This document shows positions 25,745-36,800 of a DNA stretch of 64,000 nt, in pieces (the stretch's first letter is position 1; the number at the start of each line of letters is the position of its first letter). Position numbers and translations under genes: made by a program. This DNA comes from Salminus brasiliensis. Lineage: Eukaryota > Chordata > Actinopteri > Characiformes > Bryconidae. The DNA lies in the NCBI RefSeq assembly GCF_030463535.1, contig NC_132878.1:28550261-28614260 (forward strand). Direction: 5' to 3'. The notes under the pieces are model-generated. The model worked only from the letters and a program-made list of their open reading frames with translations, did not search any database and was not told where the DNA came from.

Positions 25745-27300
25745 GGAATAAATAAATTCTGGATATTAATGATATTAGAACTTCATTCTGGATATTAATG
25801 ACATTAGAATTCATTCTGGATATTAATGATATTAGAACTTCATTCTGGATATGAATGTTATTAGAGCTTCATTCTGGATATTAATGATATTAGAACTTCA
25901 TTCTGGATATTTATGTTATAAGAGCTTCATTCTGGATATTAATCTTATTAGAGCTTCATTCTGGATATGAATGTTATTAGAGCTTCATTCTGGATACTAA
26001 TGATATTAGAACTTCATTCTGGATATTAATGTTATTAGAGATTCATTCTGGATATTTATGTTATTAGAACTTAATTCTGGATATTTATGTTATTAGAGCT
26101 TCATTCTGGATATGAATGTTATTAGAGCTTCATTCTGGATATTAATGTAATTAGAGCTTCATTCTGGATATTAATGATATTAGAACTTCATTCTGGATAT
26201 TTATGTTATAAGAGCTTCATTCTGGATATTAATCTTATTAGAGCTTCATTCTGGATATGAATGTTATTAGAGCTTCATTCTGGATATTAATGATATTAGA
26301 GCTTCATTCTGGATATGAATGTTATTAGAGCTTCATTCTGGATACTAATGATATTAGAACTTCATTCTGGATATTAATGTTATTAGAGATTCATTCTGGA
26401 TATTTATGTTATTAGAACTTCATTCTGGATATTTATGTTATTAGAGCTTCATTCTGGATATGAATGTTATTAGAGCTTCATTCTGGATATTAATGTAATT
26501 AGAGCTTCATTCTGGATATTAATGATATTAGAACTTCATTCTGGATATTTATGTTATAAGAGCTTCATTCTGGATATTAATCTTATTAGAGCTTCATTCT
26601 GGATATGAATGTTATTAGAGCTTCATTCTGGATATTAATGATATTAGAGCTTCATTCTGGATATGAATGTTATTAGAGCTTCATTCTGGATACTAATGAT
26701 ATTAGAACTTCATTCTGGATATTAATGTTATTAGAGATTCATTCTGGATATTTATGTTATTAGAACTTCATTCTGGATATTTATGTTATTAGAGCTTCAT
26801 TCTGGATATGAATGTTATTAGAGCTTCATTCTGGATATTAATGTAATTAGAGCTTCATTCTGGATATTAATGATATTAGAACTTCATTCTGGATATTTAT
26901 GTTATAAGAGCTTCATTCTGGATATTAATCTTATTAGAGCTTCATTCTGGATATGAATGTTATTAGAGCTTCATTCTGGATATTAATGATATTAGAGCTT
27001 CATTCTGGATATGAATGTTATTAGAGCTTCATTCTGGATACTAATGATATTAGAACTTCATTCTGGATATTAACAATATTAGAGCTTCATTCTGGATATG
27101 AATGTTATTAGAGCTTCATTCTGGATATTAATGTAATTAGAACTTCATTCTGAATATTAATGATATTAGAGCTTCATTCTGGATATTGATGATATTAAAG
27201 CTTCATTCTGGATATGAATGTTTTTCGAACTTCATTCTGGATATTAATGATATTAGAGCTTCATTCTGGATATTGATGTTATGAATGTTATTAAAGCTAT
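25745..27300. repeat. 29-bp minisatellite with 348-bp higher-order repeat
   Basis: The basic 29-bp unit contains CTTCATTCTGGATATTAATG and ends near TTATTAGAG. The variant TGGATACTAATG recurs at 25991, 26339, 26687 and 27035, exactly 348 bp apart, so the higher-order unit is 12 monomers. Monomers around the variants are nearly identical between units. Confidence 0.95.
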
Positions 27301-27644
27301 TGTAAATGTTATTAAAGTGAAATTCAGTAAAGAAGTAGAGGATTTGTTTATTTATTTATTTAGCCAAAACATCAACAACACTTCATTTGAATAGGGGTGC
27401 ACAAACCTTTGCATACAACTGTAGCTCGTAGCTGAACTCATTGACCATTTACCACCTAAGAACTAAGAGTTGCAGGTGTGTACTGTAACTCTCTGAGTGT
27501 GAGAGAGGGAGAGTGAACGAGGGAGTGGGTACAGTGTTAGGAAGGGAGTATGCAATGTCTGAGTTCCTGTGTGTGTATTTGAGAGCGTGTTTGGGTATTT
27601 CAGGGGCGTAGGCTACAACATGGGAAACAGAAGAGGGAAATGTA

Positions 27645-27703
<59 letters not shown>

Positions 27704-29101
27704 TGTGTGTGTGTGTGTGCGTGTGTGCGTGTGTGTGTGTGCGCTGGGGAGCTCTGAGTGCAGTGTGTGCCACTTAACCTGTAGTCGTTTTTGTAGCTAA
27801 AATTCTTTCAGTTCTTATCATTTCACTTTGACTCTTCTTCACAGAAGGCCTCTAGTCCTGAGATATTTTTGAGTCGTCTTGCTGCACAGTTTGTTTAGGG
27901 CCTATCCACAAACATTTTCTCATATTTACAGCATAGGACTGTTGGGGTCATTCCAAAAGCTTGTGTGTAGTCCATGGCTCTTTCCAGGTATATTCTGTCT
28001 GGATCAGTATCCTGTTGTAGTATTGTAGTGGTATTTTGTGAAATCCATTCTTCCTTTTACCTGTACAATACTGTCAATGCCACTGGCAGCAACACAACCC
28101 AAAGCATTAATGATCTACCCTCAGTTCTTCACAGTTGGCAAGGTGTTCTTTTCATGAGTTACTTTTTTTTCTCTAAACATAAATTTGCTGATTTGACTTC
28201 ACCTGTTCACGACACTACTGTTTCTAAATGTCAGCTGGCTTGTCTATGGATGTCTGTTAGCATACTTTAAATACTGCATTTTGTGATGAGGTCACATATG
28301 TGGTTTCCTTCTTTCTCCATATAGAGATGATTTGATTTGGCCACAAACTGGCTGTATACAAAATCCCAAGTAATTACATAATGTTACGTCCACAATGGAA
28401 TTTAAATAATTGCAAGAATCTGCACAAAATGATGGGACTTATTGGAATGAATTACACAACATAATGGATAACATTTATGGATAATATGTGCTTTCTGTGT
28501 GTGTAATATGTATGTTTATATAATTGTGCTATATTTACTATTTAAAATGCAACACACACACACATTCAAAGTTTCTGCTCTGTCACATTCATATTTCATT
28601 GAATGCAAGCGATGAAGCACCCAGCTAAACCTTAATGCAGTTTCTAGGCAGGTTTTGATTTGCTCATATGTTGCTTGTAAATCTCCAAAATTGCAGCTTT
28701 ACAGGAGAAGGGAAAAAACGACAGTTATACCTACAGCTGATTGATTTATACAGTTAATACAGTACAGAGGATGTGAATTATTTACACTCAACAACACTCA
28801 ATCAACTAAACATGGAGACTGACCAGAACAAACCTCTGGTTTGGACTGCGCTGGACTGTTTATGTTGATTGTGATTTTGAGTTGTCCTGCTTTGGCGCCA
28901 CCTTGTGGTATAAACTCAGACAGACCTTAAGTGCCCCGCAACAGAGTGTAAGGAAGGTTTCTCTAGTAGTAAGTGTGGCACATATACTCATCATAACATA
29001 TGCGTTTCATGACAAATATTAATGTTCAATGGGTGTTAAAAATCTATTTACAAAAGCATTCCTACCATGACAATAAATTGTAGTCCATGCTATTGTATAA
29101 C
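27301..29101. other. Intergenic sequence with a long (TG)n
   Basis: No gene recognised. A (TG)n tract with few interruptions occupies about 27650-27745. The rest is AT-rich unique sequence; open frames near 27974-28270 show no family features. Confidence 0.5.
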
Positions 29102-30715
29102 CAGGGGCGGATCTAGAAAAAAGATTATGGGGAGGCGAGAGGGGGGCAGGAATTTTTGAGGCAATTTTTGTGGCAACATATAGCAGACATATATATAATG
29201 AATTTAATCAAAACTCATGCAGACAAAGCTGATCTCATGCAAGCAATGTGTTGCATTTGAGGTTTCATATGAAACAGGTCATGAGTAAGTGACCATACAA
29301 TGTGATCTCACTTTATAGGAGATAGAAGTACGGTAACACTACTGTAGGTGGGCATTGCCAAGGTGAGCATAAATACACTATGGGTATAAATAAATGGGTC
29401 ATGGGGTCAATGTGCTGGACATCACTTTTACTGTTTACTCCGAGCACACATTCTCCCAACTTGTCCCTCAGCAGCATGAACAGATTTATACTGTATATAA
29501 ACAGAAGAGACATTAAAAAACAACAATAACTTCATACATCTCTTCTCTCTCCTTCACCCTCTTTTCTCTCTCTCCCTCCACCTCTTCTCTCTTGTTCCTT
29601 CTCTTTTCTCTCCCTCAACCTCTTCTCTCTCTCCCTCCCTCCACCTCTTTTCTCTCCCTCCACCTCTTCTCTCTCTCCCTCCACCTCTTTTCTCTCTCCC
29701 TCCACCTCTTCTCTCTCTCCCTCCACCTCTTTTCTCTCCCTCCACCTCTTCTCTCTCTCCCTCCACCTCTTCTCTCTCTCCCTCCACCTCTTTTTTCTCT
29801 TGTTCCGTCTCTTCTCTCTCTCCCTCCACCTCTTCTCTCTCTCCCTCCACCTCTTTTTTCTCTTGTTCCTTCTCTTCTCTCTCTCCCTCCATCTCTTCTC
29901 TCTCTCCCTCCACCTCTTTCCTCTCTTGTTTCATCTCTTTTCTCTCCCTCCACCTCTTTTCTCTCCCTCCACCTCTTCTCTCTCTCCCTCCACCTCTTCT
30001 CTCTCTCCCTCCACATCTTTTCTCTCTTGCTCCATCTCTTTTCTCTCCCTCCACCTCTTCTCTCTCTCCCTCCACCTCTTCTCTCTCTCCAGCCACCTCT
30101 TTTCTCTCTTGTTCCACCTCTTTTCTCTCCCTCCACCTCTTCTCTCTCTCCCTCCACCTTTTTTCTCCTTTGTTCCACCTCTTTTCTCTCTTGCTCCACC
30201 TCTTTTCTCTCCCTCCACCTCTTCTCTCTCTCCCTCCACCTCTTTTCTCTCCCTCCACCTCTTCTCTCTCTCCCTCCACCTCTTTTCTCTCTTGTTCCAC
30301 CTCTTTTCTCTCTTGTTCCACCTCTTTTCTCTCCCTCCACCTCTTTTCTCTCTTGTTTTACCTTGTCTTTCTCTTCTCTTATCATCTCAACATCAGCATC
30401 ACCACTATACTAGTCCTGTGCTTTTATTAGACTTTTATTTCTTGATGGATAGTTAATTAGTTTTAACCTCTTTCCTCTCGTGTCTCCTTTCCTCGTAACT
30501 CCCAGCTCCAAACAAGTTCGTCTCTTGCCGCTCTGATGTCATCTCGTGCTGCTTTCACTGCGCTCGGAAATTTGAGATCTGCGCTCGTAAATGTCAAACT
30601 GGCCACAACTTTTCTTTTAATTCGTTGCTGCCAACTGGGGTGGCAGCAGGGGTGGCAAGGCTCTCTTTTAGGGTGGCATTTTCCACTCTATGCCACCCCG
30701 GTAGATCCGCCCATG
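29102..30715. mobile_element. Non-autonomous hAT-like transposon, 1.6 kb
   Basis: The left end is CAGGGGCGGATCTAG and the right end, read inversely, is CATGGGCGGATCTAC. Both are flanked by the same 8-bp duplication TGTATAAC (29094-29101 and 30716-30723). Short CAGGG-type terminal repeats plus an 8-bp duplication define hAT elements. There is no transposase. Over half of the element is a polypyrimidine array (29540-30360). Confidence 0.85.
29540..30360. repeat. 820-bp homopyrimidine tandem array inside the hAT-like element
   Basis: The plus strand is almost entirely C and T with scattered A, in 18- to 21-bp units of CTCTCCCTCCACCTCTT type, some carrying CTTGTTCC. Open frames run through on both strands (Glu/Arg/Lys/Gly-rich on minus, Ser/Leu/Pro-rich on plus) but have no gene character. 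Confidence 0.95.
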
Positions 30716-30723
30716 TGTATAAC

Positions 30724-32264
30724 TACCTAAACCCCATCATGGTCACATTAGCCTGGTCACATAATTATTCATTATTAATTCCACTAAATGTCTGATGAGC
30801 CAAAGCAGTATGACCTGCCTAATATGCCTACACGTGTAGCCAAACCAGTTCCCCCTGAAGAACTTCACTGAGGGTGGTATCTGTAGTATCTGGCATCAAG
30901 ATGTTCCAGTAGGTCCTGTGAAATACATGATTAATCATGATTAATTACATAATTAATGTGATTAGTCATAATTAATTGTGCAAAACACGATTAATCATGA
31001 CACAAAACAATGTGGTCAATCATGATAAGACACAATGTGAGAAATTAATTATGCAAAATGATTAATTATGATTATAATGCAAAATGTGAGTAAACATGAT
31101 TAATGACACAATAATATGCTAAAGCATGATTAATTATGCAATGTGATTAATCATATTTTGTGCATATACTATGATTAATCAGAGTATTTACACAAAACAG
31201 TGTGATTGTCATGACTAACAAAATAAAATGGTGACTGATTATGATTAATTGCAGAAAAGTATGTAATTTCTTGTGACTTACTACATAAAATAATGTAACT
31301 ATGATTAATTACAAAATGTGTAAGGCTATAATACATGTAATATTATACAATGTAGGGATTATATGTGCTCTCAGTGTGTGTGATATGTATGTTTATCATT
31401 TTGTTATACTTACTATAAGCAGCACACACACACACACACTCACACACACACCCACACACACAGATTCAGGGTTTTCTGCTCTGTCACATTAATTATCCAC
31501 ATTGTGATGAGCTCTACACAAAAGCATTCCACTCAGGTCAATATTGAACTGTGTGTGTGTGGTGGCTAATTGTATATGTCAGTAAACTGGTCCTCAGTCA
31601 TGTGTGAAGCTTTAGGAATGGAACAAAGTGAACTACTGTACTGTTAAAATGTTACACACACACACACACACATGGAATACACACAGGCCTGTGACCCAGC
31701 AGCCTTACAGGGAAATGTAACTTGGGTCAGACACTGAGCTTTAACCTTTGACCTTGGACCTGCACGAGAAACACTACATACTAAATAATTAAAGCTAAAC
31801 TCCAGCCATTAGCAGAAACTGAGCAGCTGAACTGCAGAAACAGGTGTGCAGAAACTTAACATTCACTTCCTCCCATCTGCTTCAGTAGCACTCTGGTGTG
31901 AACAGTCTCTTCTACAGTGTACAAGACATGTGACAAAATAGTGCAGTTAATCAGGGCAGGCTACACAAAACAAGAACAAGATAGCCCCACTGTAACTCTG
32001 AGATCAGTCTTTTGCAGGGATATTCGAGGGCTGGGGATCAGTCTTGTGCAGGGACAGTCAATGGCTGGGGGGCAGTCTTGTGAAGGGGCATTTGAGGGCT
32101 GAAGACCAGAAAATGTATAAACACAGAACAGGCATATATTCATATGGGGTGTGTGTGGGAGTGGATGTGCAGGTGCAAATGGCGGTGTAAGTGTGTGTGC
32201 GCGCGTGTGTGTGTGCATGGAATGAACTGATCAGACTGGCTTATCTGACTGATAGTGCTCACTG

Positions 32265-32290
<26 letters not shown>
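30724..32290. other. Intergenic AT-rich region upstream of the LIM-protein gene
   Basis: No gene seen. 30930-31330 is a degenerate series of ATGATTAATTA motifs. Short CA tracts occur near 31420-31460 and 31655-31672, and 31980-32110 has an approximate 'ggctggggatcagtcttgtgcaggg' duplication. A fragment related to the MITE at 336-760 lies near 30830-30915. Confidence 0.5.
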
Positions 32291-32303
<13 letters not shown>

Positions 32304-32340
32304 GCTTACAGTAGACATTGCAGCACAGACACTCTTACAG
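32291..32340 (+). promoter_or_regulatory. Candidate noncoding exon 1 of the ZNF185-like gene
   Basis: A unique sequence island between two microsatellites ends in a very good donor, CTTACAG followed by GTAAGA (cut after 32340). The exon start and promoter are not identifiable by eye. It lies 1.5 kb upstream of the exon holding the proposed start codon. Confidence 0.35.
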
Positions 32341-32371
32341 GTAAGACTCTCTTGCTCTCTCTCTCTCTCTC

Positions 32372-32413
<42 letters not shown>

Positions 32414-32798
32414 ACAGCTGACTATTAGTTAAATATAGAAATGTTAATCATGTAAAAAATTGCTGTAATTGTATATCTCACTGTGTGTGTGTCTCAGACC
32501 TGGGATCTGTCTCAGTGTATACAAAGGATGTGAGACTTTTATGAGACCAAGAAGATGTCTCATGTTGTCTCATATTCATAGAGTATATTATAGACTCTTT
32601 AGGATGCTCAGGTTGTCATAGTGTCATCATAAAGTGTCATCGAGTTTCTACAGATTGTCAAAGAGAGTTATACAGTGCTTATACAGTATCATAGCTTCCT
32701 TATAGAGTGCCATTGAATCCTCCTAGAGGTATTATACTGTCATATAGAGTATGGTGTGTATTTGTATGCTACTCTTTCCAGATTTTTAAAGGGTGCAT

Positions 32799-32835
<37 letters not shown>

Positions 32836-33072
32836 AGTGTGTGTTGGCCGCAGTGTTCTGACAGTTTGAGTTCTGACTGTTCATTCACCCACTGCAGCCT
32901 GATCACACACACTGATTAGACAACCATTTGATACACACACACACACACACACACACACATACTCAGGGGTAGGTGGGTGGGAATGCAGCAGCGCTGGTTG
33001 TTGGTTAGGTGCTTCAGGGTGGAATGCAGTCAAATTTCCTAAAGGTCACATTCTCGCATTCCTCTCATTCTT

Positions 33073-33104
<32 letters not shown>

Positions 33105-33419
33105 ACTCTGTTATTCTTTAATTTTATCTTCACATCACTCTTGTTTTATCATTTTAATCATCAGCCCATTATTCATGCTTTAACAATTGCTCCACTATTC
33201 TCTCGTGGCTGTGCTTTTACTTTGCATCTGTCAGTCTCTGCTTCTGTCATTATCTTCTCCTGTCATGTATTAGTCTATTAATTAATTGATTGATTGATTC
33301 ATTCATTACCTCATTCATTCATTTACTCACATTACTTTCTCTCTTTCTCAAATTCTGATTCAGTAACTTTATTGACTCCCCCACAGTGCTGCCAAAACAT
33401 AAAAACTGCAAAGGTAGGA

Positions 33420-33790
33420 ATTTGTTTTGATAGGGATCTGGTTTGATGGGATGGGTGAGGTAGGAATTTGATTTGATGGGGATGGGTGAGGTAGGAATTT
33501 GGTTTGATAGGCATCAGGTTTGATGGGGATGGGTGAGGTAGGAATTTGGTTTGATAGGGATCTGGTTTGATGGGGATTGGTGAGGTAGGAATTTGATTTG
33601 ATAGGGATCTGGTTTGATGGGAATGGGTGAGGTAGGAATTTGATTTGATGGGGATGAGTGAGGTAGGAATTTGGTTTGATAGGATTCAGGTTTGATGGGG
33701 ATGGGTGAGGTAGGAATTTGATTTGATAGGGATCTGGTTTGATGGGGATGGATGAGGTAGGGATTTGGTTTGATAAAGGTCTAGCTTGAT
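33420..33790. repeat. About 47-bp tandem repeat upstream of the LIM-protein start
   Basis: Units combine GAGGTAGGAATTTG with GATAGGGATCTGGTTTGATG and a GGGATGGGT link. Copy lengths vary because internal segments drop out. It lies between the candidate leader exon and the start exon of the LIM gene. Confidence 0.8.
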
Positions 33791-33878
33791 GAGGATGGAT
33801 TTTTGTCTCTTATTTGCAGTGTTAATGTTTTTCTCCCCCCTCTCACACACACAGGTTTCACTGTTGAGGACTCACAGA

Positions 33879-36800
33879 ATGTCGAGTGGTGCGTTCACAC
33901 CCAAATTATAAACACACACAGACACACCCACACACGTAGGTACTGGTACTGATTTTAACCAGCTAACTATAGATGGGGCACCCCTTGCTGCAGTAAGCAG
34001 AAACCTTTAGACTCTGATTCAAGTCAAATGAAAGATGGAACAAGAGAAGGGAGGACCAAAGAGCAAAAATAAAACCCTAAGGGATTTCATAACACACACA
34101 CACATGAAATTGTAGTAAGTAGCTGCACAGTGTTTAAGCTCATCAGCCTCCTCAAACACACATCTAAAAGACAACCTAAGTTATAGATAAACTGTCATCC
34201 AAAAAAAAAAAAACATATATATGCACCCCACCAATACAACTGTGTTCTACTTTTCAGATGTTGACAGGAAGGCGGTTCTTCGCACCACAAAAGTTAGGAC
34301 GGCGCTGAAGAAAGATGGCAGTTGGATCCGCCGGAGCACTGACGAACCTGAAGACACGCCACCACTGTAAGCACATGTAACATATATATAATATCTAACA
34401 ACATATGACATCACATCAATTGCATATAACCTCACCACAATATAACCTCATATAGCCGTATTTACAATATATATAACCCAATATAATCTCATGTAATGAC
34501 ATCACATATTAAAATAAAGCATAAAGCATATACCCACAACCAACCACAAATAACCGCTGCCCTCTGGTGGCTGATCCAATTAATTTAATGAATATAGTAT
34601 AACTGACTTTGCTCTTACTCCCCTTATTATTCCCTCTCTTTCTCTCTTCCAGTAAGCCTCTAGTCTTAGTTAAGCCGCTGAAGCCCTCCCCTATGAAGTC
34701 CAGACCTCTGTCCACTCCTGAGACACAAATTCCACCGAGCCCTGCACCTCAGGCCACCCCCACTTCAAACACTACCCCTCAGACCACCCTTCCTTCAAGC
34801 CCTGCCCCTCAGGCTGCATCCACTTCAAACCCTGCCCCTCAGACCACCTCTTCTTCAAACCCTGCCCCTCAGACCACCTCCCCTTCAAGCCCTGCTGCTA
34901 AGACTACATCCCCTTCAAGCCCTGCCCCTCAGACCACCTCCCCTTCAAGCCCTGCTGCTAAGACTACATCCCCTTCAAGCCCTGCCCCTCAGACCACCTC
35001 CCCTTCAAGCCCTGCTGCTAAGACTACATCCCCTTCAAGCCCTGCCCCTCAGACCACCTCCCCTTCAAACCCTGCCCCTCAGGCTGCATCCACTTCAAAC
35101 CATGCACCTCAGATCACCTCCCCTTCAAAACCTGTCCCTCAGACCATCTCCTCTTCAAACCCTGCCCCTCAGACCCCCTCACCTTCAAGCCCTGCTGTTA
35201 AGACTACCTCCCCTTCAAGCCCTGCCCCTCAGACCACCTCCCCTTCAAAACCGGCCCCTCAGACCACCTCTGCTTCAAGCCCTGTCCCTCAGCTGAGCCC
35301 CGCTCCTGAAGCAAGCCCCAGTGCGCTCCAGAACACACCCACTTCTTCAGGAGGAAAAGGAAAGATGGGTGGCTCATATGTGCTTTCTGCACTGAGGAAG
35401 TTTGAGTAAGTGTTGAATAAACGTAAGCCCAGACTGAGTGTAATTTGGCTAGATTTCAGAGGGACAGAGTTGGTGTGTTCTGTAATTAGCAGTGTAATGT
35501 TCATAACTGGATGAGGTGAATGTTTCCTGTACATTCAGATGAAGCTAAGGTGTGTACAGAGGTGAGATTAGCAGTGATAGTTGATGTAAGGAAGCACACG
35601 TCAGATACCAAACAGATACCAATACCAAAAGCTGATTTAAATATCCTTAAAAGTGCCCTTCATATTCTCCATAGTTTGCTTTCTTTTTTGTCTCTTCTGA
35701 CAGTCTGTTGACAGGTCTGTTGGAATAAAACCTTGTTCATTCATAAATAATGTGAAGATGCTGCCCTTCACAGTGTGTGAACATTTTATGATTAATGAAC
35801 CAATAGAAACTGACCAAAATGAGTTGAAATAAAAGATGTTCCTTTACAGTTACCATTTTGTAGGTTTTCAAATGAAGGCAGATATTTGTACCATTCTCTA
35901 GTGATCAAAAGCTATTAGGGCACTTTGTTTGCAGCCCCGGTAGCCTCTCTAAAAATACACTTAATTCATATATCACTCTATATATATTACTATCAACTTT
36001 AATGATGAGTACTCATTGTATGTAGTTTGGTAAATTGTTGCTGAATATTGTATGAAGCTTACATGTAATATTTATTATACTCTTATACTCTTATAATATT
36101 ATACTCTTTACACTGAACACTGAACTGTGTGCATTTCAGATCTGAACCCAATACCACTGCTTCAATTAAGGCACCTTCAGAACCAAAGAAAGCACCTGTA
36201 GGAAAACCTGTGGCAGAAGCACCTGCAGCAGGTACACCTGCAGTTAAGGCCCCTAATGTGAAAACACCTACAGCAGAAACATCTGTGGCAAAGGCACCTG
36301 GAGTAGAAACACCTGTGGCAAAGGCCCCTGTCATGAAAACACCTGCAGCAGAAACTCCTGTGGCAGAGGCACCTGTAGTAGAAACACCAATGGCAAAGGT
36401 ATCTGAAGTGAAAACACCTACAGTAAAAACACCTGTGGCAAAGGCACCTGTAGTAGAAACACCTGTGGCAAAGGCACCTGTAGTAGAAACACCTGTGGCA
36501 AAGGCACCCGTGGCAAAGGCACCTGAAGTGAAAACACCTGTAGTAGAAACACCAGTGGCAAAGGTATCTGAAGTGAAAACACCTACAGTAAAAACACCTG
36601 TGGCAAAGGCACCTGTAGTAGAAACCCCTGTGGCAAAGGCACCTGTAGTAGAAACACCTGTGGCAAAGGCACCTGTGGCAAAGGCAACTGAAGTGAAAAC
36701 ACCTATAGTAGAAACACCTGTGGCAAATGTGCCTGTAGTAGAAACCCCTGTGGCAAAGGCACCTGAAGTGAAAACACCTGCAGCAGAAACACCTGTGGCA

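Noticed and set aside
29554-30413. Open frames on both strands (Glu/Arg/Gly-rich and Ser/Leu/Pro-rich), about 250 codons
   Set aside because: Low-complexity translation of the CT-rich array inside the hAT-like element.
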